NCBI RefSeq assembly: GCF_040939455.1
Contig: NC_134120.1
Coordinates: forward strand, 59,067,501 to 59,131,500
DNA: 64,000 nucleotides
Reading direction: 5' to 3'
Source of the DNA: Microcebus murinus
Lineage: Eukaryota > Chordata > Mammalia > Primates > Cheirogaleidae
Both the position numbers and the translations under genes were made by a program. The notes below the pieces were generated by a model, which was not told the DNA's origin, made no database searches, and saw nothing but the letters and a program-made list of their open reading frames with translations. The number at the start of each line of letters is the position of its first letter. Position 1 is the stretch's first letter. Positions 58,669-64,000 of the stretch are shown one piece after another.

Positions 58669-61119
58669 TGTGCGTGGGGCCCACCAGATGCTGCAGAAGC
58701 TCTAAGACTTGAGCCTATGAGGCTGTCCCAGGGTCCCAGGGGAGTGGCTTGATGAGCAAGCTGTCCTTGAGGGCCAGAGGGATACTTCCTGCACAGATGT
58801 GAGTGGGATGGAGCCACCAGAAAGGTGCTGACATGCTGGTTTTGGTGACTCCCACTCACATCAGACACAGAAGGAGTTCAGGGCCCAAAGTTCCTGCTGT
58901 CAAGCCTTGGGCATTGGCTCCTGTCCATCCCCACTCCAACTGTGGTGCCACCGTGGGCTACAGTGCCCAGGGCAGTGGCCCCACACTCTCAAAGGTTCTG
59001 TGCCATTTCAGGGCAGTCCTCCAGGGCTCGCTGCACCATCTGCCAGGAGGGATTTCAGAGCAGAGCTGAGGTCACAGGCACCGTGACCTCACCCTGGTGC
59101 TGGGCCCTGGCCTCTGACTCACAGCACCCCATGTGAGCGCTAGCTCAGGGCTGGCCCGCTGTGGGCAGGGGGCAGTCTGGACTCACTTTGCTCTGCTCTC
59201 TCCAAATGAGGGGCACGTCGTTTGTTGCTCTGTCCCGACAGACTCACCCGGATCAAGCACTGGAATTGGCGTTCCGGGATAGTCTTTGTTGTTTTAGGTG
59301 TTGGTGCATCCCAAACACTCAACGCCGTGACTGGGCCAGGCGGATGGCGCCGGTAAAGGCGATGTTGCCTGTAGTCGGAGCTGACAGCCCAGAAATGCGT
59401 CCGGCCAGACAATCACCGGCAGTGAATGCGCTTCCCTTCCTTGGCAGCTCAATCTCGTGAGCAGGGCAGACGTGTGCGTGGCTGGAAGCTCCACCAGGAC
59501 GGCCCCAGCAGGCACACCCCAGGGATGCTGGGGCTAGCCTGACCCAGAAATGCCGAGCACCCCAGCGGTTATCACCCCACCCCAGCACGACATCAAGACC
59601 AACTTGTTCAGGTCAGAAATGGTGGCCCTGAGACCCTGCGCCCAGACAGGGGAGCATGAGGGCCCCGGGCCCAGCCATGTCCCCCCCGCAGCATCCCTGC
59701 AGGGCTTCACCCACGTCTTCAGGTGGCCTCAGCGCAGTGCACGCAGCCTCCAAGGAGGCCTGTCCCTGCTGTCAAAGGAGCTTCCTGCTGGTGGAGTGGA
59801 CAAGGGCTTCTAGAGTCAGCAGCAAATGTCAAGGTTACCCCTGAAAATCCTTCAAATCTCCCATCAAGTCTCAAGTAGATGTGGGTTTTGTATACACTCA
59901 ATACGATAACCTTCCCACACCGAGTGCCTGGAACCATTGAAGCAGTCTAAAGAAAGGAACAAAGGAGGCCCATGTGTGGACATCGGCATTGAGACCTTTT
60001 CTGTCCACCCATAACTACTGCTCCCAGATGAGCAGGGCCTGGGGGACTTGCGGGGTTTCCACCGGATATATGCCTCATTGTTTCTGCCCCGAGCACCCTG
60101 CTGGAGGTTGCTGAGTCTGTCTGTCCTCAGAACGTGACAATGACCCACACCAGCGGGCACTTACAAGTGCTAACCAAGTAGGTTCTGGATTGAAAAGGAA
60201 ACCTGGCTTTGAAAAGACACAAAGAAGAACATGGCCCACACCTCTCCTCCTTACAAGTTGGCATTCTGGGCAGGGGCTGTCTGCTGGCCACCCATGCACA
60301 TTCACCTCCTGCCCTACACTCCCGGGGATGACCCCAGAAACCAGCTCCCCCGGGCTCTCTTGGTACAGGGAGACACCAACAGGAAACTGGCAGCTGGGGA
60401 CAGAAGGCAGGTTCTCTTTCTCTGCGTGGCCTGGCAGGCCCGGGGTGATCAGGGCTCCCACTGTTGGCAGTGCCGGAGTCCGCCCAGCACTGTGCGTCCC
60501 CCACCCTGGCTGCAGCACTACGGGTCATGCCTTCGGCAAATCCCTTCAGCTGGCCCCTGTGACCCCAGCACTGGCTGACCCGCAATGCCCGTGTAGCCCT
60601 ACCGGACAGTCCTCACTGTCATGGCCTGGGTGCTGGTCCCATCTCTGGGTTTGGGATGGAACTCCACACTCCAGCCTGACTTCCAACCTGAAGCACATGA
60701 GTGAGCCTCTCTCTGCAACCATGACAGACTCGGGGCAACAGGAATCCCGGGCCAGCCCAGAGCACTCTGAGCAGGGCGCACGAGCCCGCCTGCTGCAGGA
60801 GTTGGGCAGGCTGGCTGGAGGCTCTGAAGGGTTTAGGAGCAGCCCACCTGGCTGCCCTCTACACACTCACCCTGACAGGCCTTCCTGCTGCCATGGAAAC
60901 AACCAGACGGGTCTATACTGGGAACAGGAGGGAGTGGAGACAGGCCAAGACCTTGGGAAGACACTGCCCATTGAGGAGAGAAGGATCTTCCAACCCAGGA
61001 CTCCCCATCCGGGAGGAAACGGCTTTCTGAGCTGTGGTCCAGGAGATGGAGGTCCCACTCAGCCACATATCGTGTGGCCCACAGGCCTGCCCAGGCCCCG
61101 CACAGCTGAGGGCAGCATA
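58669..61119. other. Intron, nothing recognised
   Basis: A 319-codon open frame (60190-61149, plus) lacks a domain and runs into an LTR. A short CpG-dense patch lies at 59325-59465. Confidence 0.5.
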
Positions 61120-61300
61120 TGTTATCTTAGTCTGTACAGGCTTCTATAACAACACCTTACACTGGGTGGCTTACAAACAATAGAACTTATTTCTCATGGT
61201 TCTGGAGGGTGGGAAGTCCAAGATCATGAGGAGGCCCTATCTCCTCGTACCATCATCCTGGGGTGAGAACCCCAGCATGCAAGTGCAGGGCACACAACAA
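61120..61300 (-). mobile_element. MLT1 LTR fragment, antisense
   Basis: 'cttagtctgtacaggcttct', 'cactgggtggcttacaaaca' and 'tctggagggtgggaagtcca' are the antisense 3' part of a MaLR LTR. Confidence 0.8.
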
Positions 61301-61563
61301 ACACTGAGACCACGGCACGCACAGCTGAGAAGGTCACCTTCCCAGGTCCCACCACCAGGAAGGCCCTCTAGCCCACTGGGGAGGGAATACAAATGAAAAT
61401 CACACCAACAGGGAAGGCAGGGGCCAAAGGCAACAGCAGCAAAAACTGCCTGGGACCAGTTAAGTCTAAATCATGCTGAATACAGTTATGACACTAAATA
61501 TAGATATCAAAGAAAACTCCTGAAATAGAAGATACTTATTATTTTAAAAAATAATAATATAGT

Positions 61564-61875
61564 GAGCTGGGCACAGTGGCTCATGCATATAATCCCAGCA
61601 CTTCAGGAGGCCCAGGCAGGAGGATCACTTGACACCAGGGGTTTGAGACCAGCCTGGGCAACATAGAAAGACTCTGTCTCCACAAAAAAATATTTTTTAA
61701 TTAGCCAGGTGTGGTAGTGTATGTTGCTAGTTCCAGCTACTTGGGAGGCTGAGGCAGGAGGATCTCTTGAGCCCAGGAGTCTTGGGCTGCAGTAAACTGT
61801 GATGACACTGCTGCACTCCAGCCTAGGCAACAGAGTGAGATCCTGTCCCCCCCCAAAAAAAGGGAAAAAAAGGAA
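61564..61875 (+). mobile_element. Older AluJ-like element
   Basis: A dimeric Alu with 'gctgggcacagtggctcatg' and the right monomer ending 'cactccagcctaggcaacag'. It lacks the lemur-specific spacer of Alus 1-5, having an ordinary A-rich middle instead, and is more diverged. It therefore represents the earlier primate Alu wave. Confidence 0.92.
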
Positions 61876-63469
61876 ATAGTAGTGACAGCCAGTAGGGAAA
61901 GCCCAAACTCTGACCACAGTAAAATGGTGGCATCTGTGTGTGGCTGGGAGTGGCGAGCAGGGAGCGAGGGTGAGACGCTCCAATCCTCCTGAGCAGACGG
62001 GTCCACCAGGGGTTTCTGGTTCTGACGGTGATTCTCAGAGAAACTTAATGTTAGGGAGGTGTTAAAAACTGAAAGGTAATAGCTAGCAGGATGAAAACAG
62101 GATGGGTCTCTTCTAAGTCACTGTAGAAGAGAAAACATGCAGACAACAAAACCCAGATAGCAACATTCGAGGGAAAAGAATGTTAACGTTAAGTAAACCG
62201 TTAAGTAAATTTAAACCGTTAAGGGTCCCTTAGTGACCCTGAAGGAGGGAAAGATGCAGGCGAGGGCCTGGCAGGTGTGAGGGGAGCAGTGGGTGTCTGG
62301 CCGGGCTGAGGGCAAGCGCAGCCGGACTGCAGCTGCCAGGACTGCGGGTTTGCTCCAAGAGCCACAGAAACCCCAGGGTGTGTGGGGAGCCCAGGGGTGT
62401 GCTGTGACTGCAGGGGCGGAAGGACGCCCGTCCTCACGGTGGCTGGGGCGGGCCGGCATCGAGACCAAGACTGCAGCGGAAGCCCTGCCCCGCGCTCTCT
62501 CCCAGGCGGGGGCTTGGAGGCGGGATGAGGTCTCGTTTCTCTGTCTTGACTGGGGACTGAGGATGGGACTGGGGCAGCAAGTCAGCAGGCAGGCATGTGC
62601 AGAGACAAGACGGGTCTCAGGGAGGGCCCGCCTGAGCCATCGAGGTGCTCCGCAGACAGGAGGACGGCCAAGTCGCTCTGGGAGCAAGTGCAACGCAGAG
62701 GAGGAGAACAGGGTTGAGCCCTCGGGCTCCGACCAGGTGGGGGTGGGCAGGGGAGCCCAGAGGGAAGAGAGGAAATCTAGGAGCAGCACAGCCTCAGGTG
62801 GCTCCCGGCAGCAGGAGTAGGGAGGCCACAGGACCCCATGCCTCCCTCCGTGGTCGGTGGGGACCTCAGCAGCTTCAGGTAAGGTGGCAGTGGAGCAGGT
62901 TAGGGGGCCAGGCAGGGCCTCTGAGACGCTGGCCATGATGGGACTGGTGAGCAGGCGGGAGCTCGAGGGACAGGTGGGCCTTGCTGTGTGCGGAGTGGAA
63001 CAGCCTTCGAGGCTGCTGAGCAGGCAAGAGGAGTCCCGCAGCAGGACACAGCACCGCTCGAGGCCTGCGGTCTGGGATGGAGGGTAAACCCTGCAGCCAG
63101 GCTGGGGGTGGCAGCAAAGTTAGGGAGAAGGAAGGAGCTGGGCCTAGCAATTCATCACAGAAGACAGAGCCTGGCAGAGAGGGCACACTGTGGGACAGTG
63201 GCATGGAGCTGGATAGGAGGGACCAGGAGGCCGGTGGAGGTGTGCCCAGAGGGCAGGTCCTGAGGGGCAGCCTAGGCAAGGAGGGCAGCAAGGGGAGGGC
63301 AGCAGCCAGAGGGGTCAGAGAGGGGCAGGTGCCAGAGGAAACCAGCTCCCAGCCTGCCCCCAAGGGTGGGGGACAATCAAACATAATGAAGACATAGACC
63401 AGACTGCAGCAGCTGGGCCACTCACATCACCAACGACACCTGCCCATGGGTTTCACCTCACGGTTAAAG
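61876..63469. other. Intron with possible old repeat
   Basis: At 62185-62226 there is a short array-like stretch built on 'ccgttaagtaaa'. Downstream G-rich purine sequence resembles the unnamed repeat at 2820-4060 only in texture. No exon is seen. Confidence 0.45.
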
Positions 63470-63860
63470 ATCAATCAGATGGAGTTTTAAAAAACAAAAG
63501 GCATGCTGTTTAAAAGACATCCCTGAAACATGCTGAAAGAGAGGCAGAGAAAAATGCAACACAGAAAGCAGGTGTCTTTAACATAGAAACAGAACCCAGA
63601 GCCAGCAGTAAGTGGCTCGAGGAGGCTCCTGCTTCACTGACAACACATTGTGGAAATACAGTCACCAAGTTGTGCGAGCCAAGCACCACAGCATCTGCCG
63701 CTATTAGATGTACAGGAGACGGCAGCCTGAGAGCAAAGTCAGAGCGAAATGGCATCAGGCCACACCTAGCAGGTGACAGGTCTCCTAGACCAAAGCAGAA
63801 GCACACAGACTCATTTAATAACGAAACGAGCTGGGCTGATTTATGGGTGGACATGACAAC
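63470..63860 (+). mobile_element. Possible old L1M fragment
   Basis: 'aaaggcatgctgtttaaaag' followed by 'acatccctgaaacatgctga' resembles the start of old L1 ORF2. It is very diverged, and the frame is broken. Confidence 0.4.
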
Positions 63861-64000
63861 TCATAACTGAAGGCGAACGAATACTCTTTACAAGCACATG
63901 GGAACATTCACAGACACTGACCCTGGCCTGAATCCCCCTACCCTGTGGCCCTGGCCCCTGAGCCCCTGCACCTCAGCCTCCCAATCCACCGCCCAGCAAA

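Noticed and set aside
60190..61149. 319-codon open frame on the plus strand
   Set aside because: No recognisable domain, low-complexity composition, and its end runs into an antisense MLT1 LTR.

Overview
This is nuclear DNA of a primate, most likely a strepsirrhine of the Malagasy lemur type. The evidence is a set of Alu elements sharing a segment (around 'aatagaaagaaattaattgg') that I know from lemur Alus and not from human AluJ/S/Y, together with L1 elements whose 3' ends lack the human L1 3' UTR. I see no bacterial, phage or CRISPR content. The window is almost entirely intron: of the many open frames, only one short segment is convincing protein-coding sequence.

That segment is one internal exon on the minus strand at 43643-43802 (160 bp). 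It encodes part of the propeptide of ADAMTS2, the procollagen I/II N-proteinase, and matches what I remember as exon 3 of the human gene. It has a polypyrimidine tract and AG before it and a GTGAGG donor after it. I find no trace of the preceding or following coding exons, so 43803-64000 should be intron 2 and 1-43642 intron 3. Both introns are very long in the human gene.

Layout by coordinate: 1-6340 is intronic sequence with an MLT1-type LTR, a 49-bp triple repeat and an old L1 3' end. 6345-20915 is a stack of nested retrotransposons: two old L1M elements in tandem, interrupted by an MLT1-type LTR, four insertions of younger lemur elements (three Alus and a 6.1-kb L1 with a perfect 16-bp duplication) plus a short L1 tail, and one further Alu inside the young L1. 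21534-23103 is a second, 5'-truncated young L1. 23905-25325 is an antisense L1M carrying an antisense Alu. 25326-35480 is GC-rich intron with L1M, MIR and L2 remnants and a cytosine-rich minisatellite with 109-bp higher-order period. 35480-38015 is a CpG-dense block running into a 26-copy, about 60-bp GC-rich minisatellite. 38016-50255 holds an LTR, the ADAMTS2 exon and GC-rich intron. 50270-58125 contains an antisense L1M, a short young L1 tail, a MIR, an antisense MLT1 LTR with an internal 67-bp duplication, and an L1 3' UTR split by an MST-type LTR. 58438-58660 is a compact hAT-type DNA transposon with a perfect 8-bp duplication. 58661-64000 has an MLT1 fragment, an older AluJ-like element and a possible L1M fragment at the right edge.

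No new multi-gene system is visible. The most interesting items are the homogenised minisatellite beside the CpG-dense block, the nested transposon chronology, the hAT element with intact target-site duplication, and a proline-rich length difference inside the ADAMTS2 exon. Family names come from recognition by eye, not from a database search.
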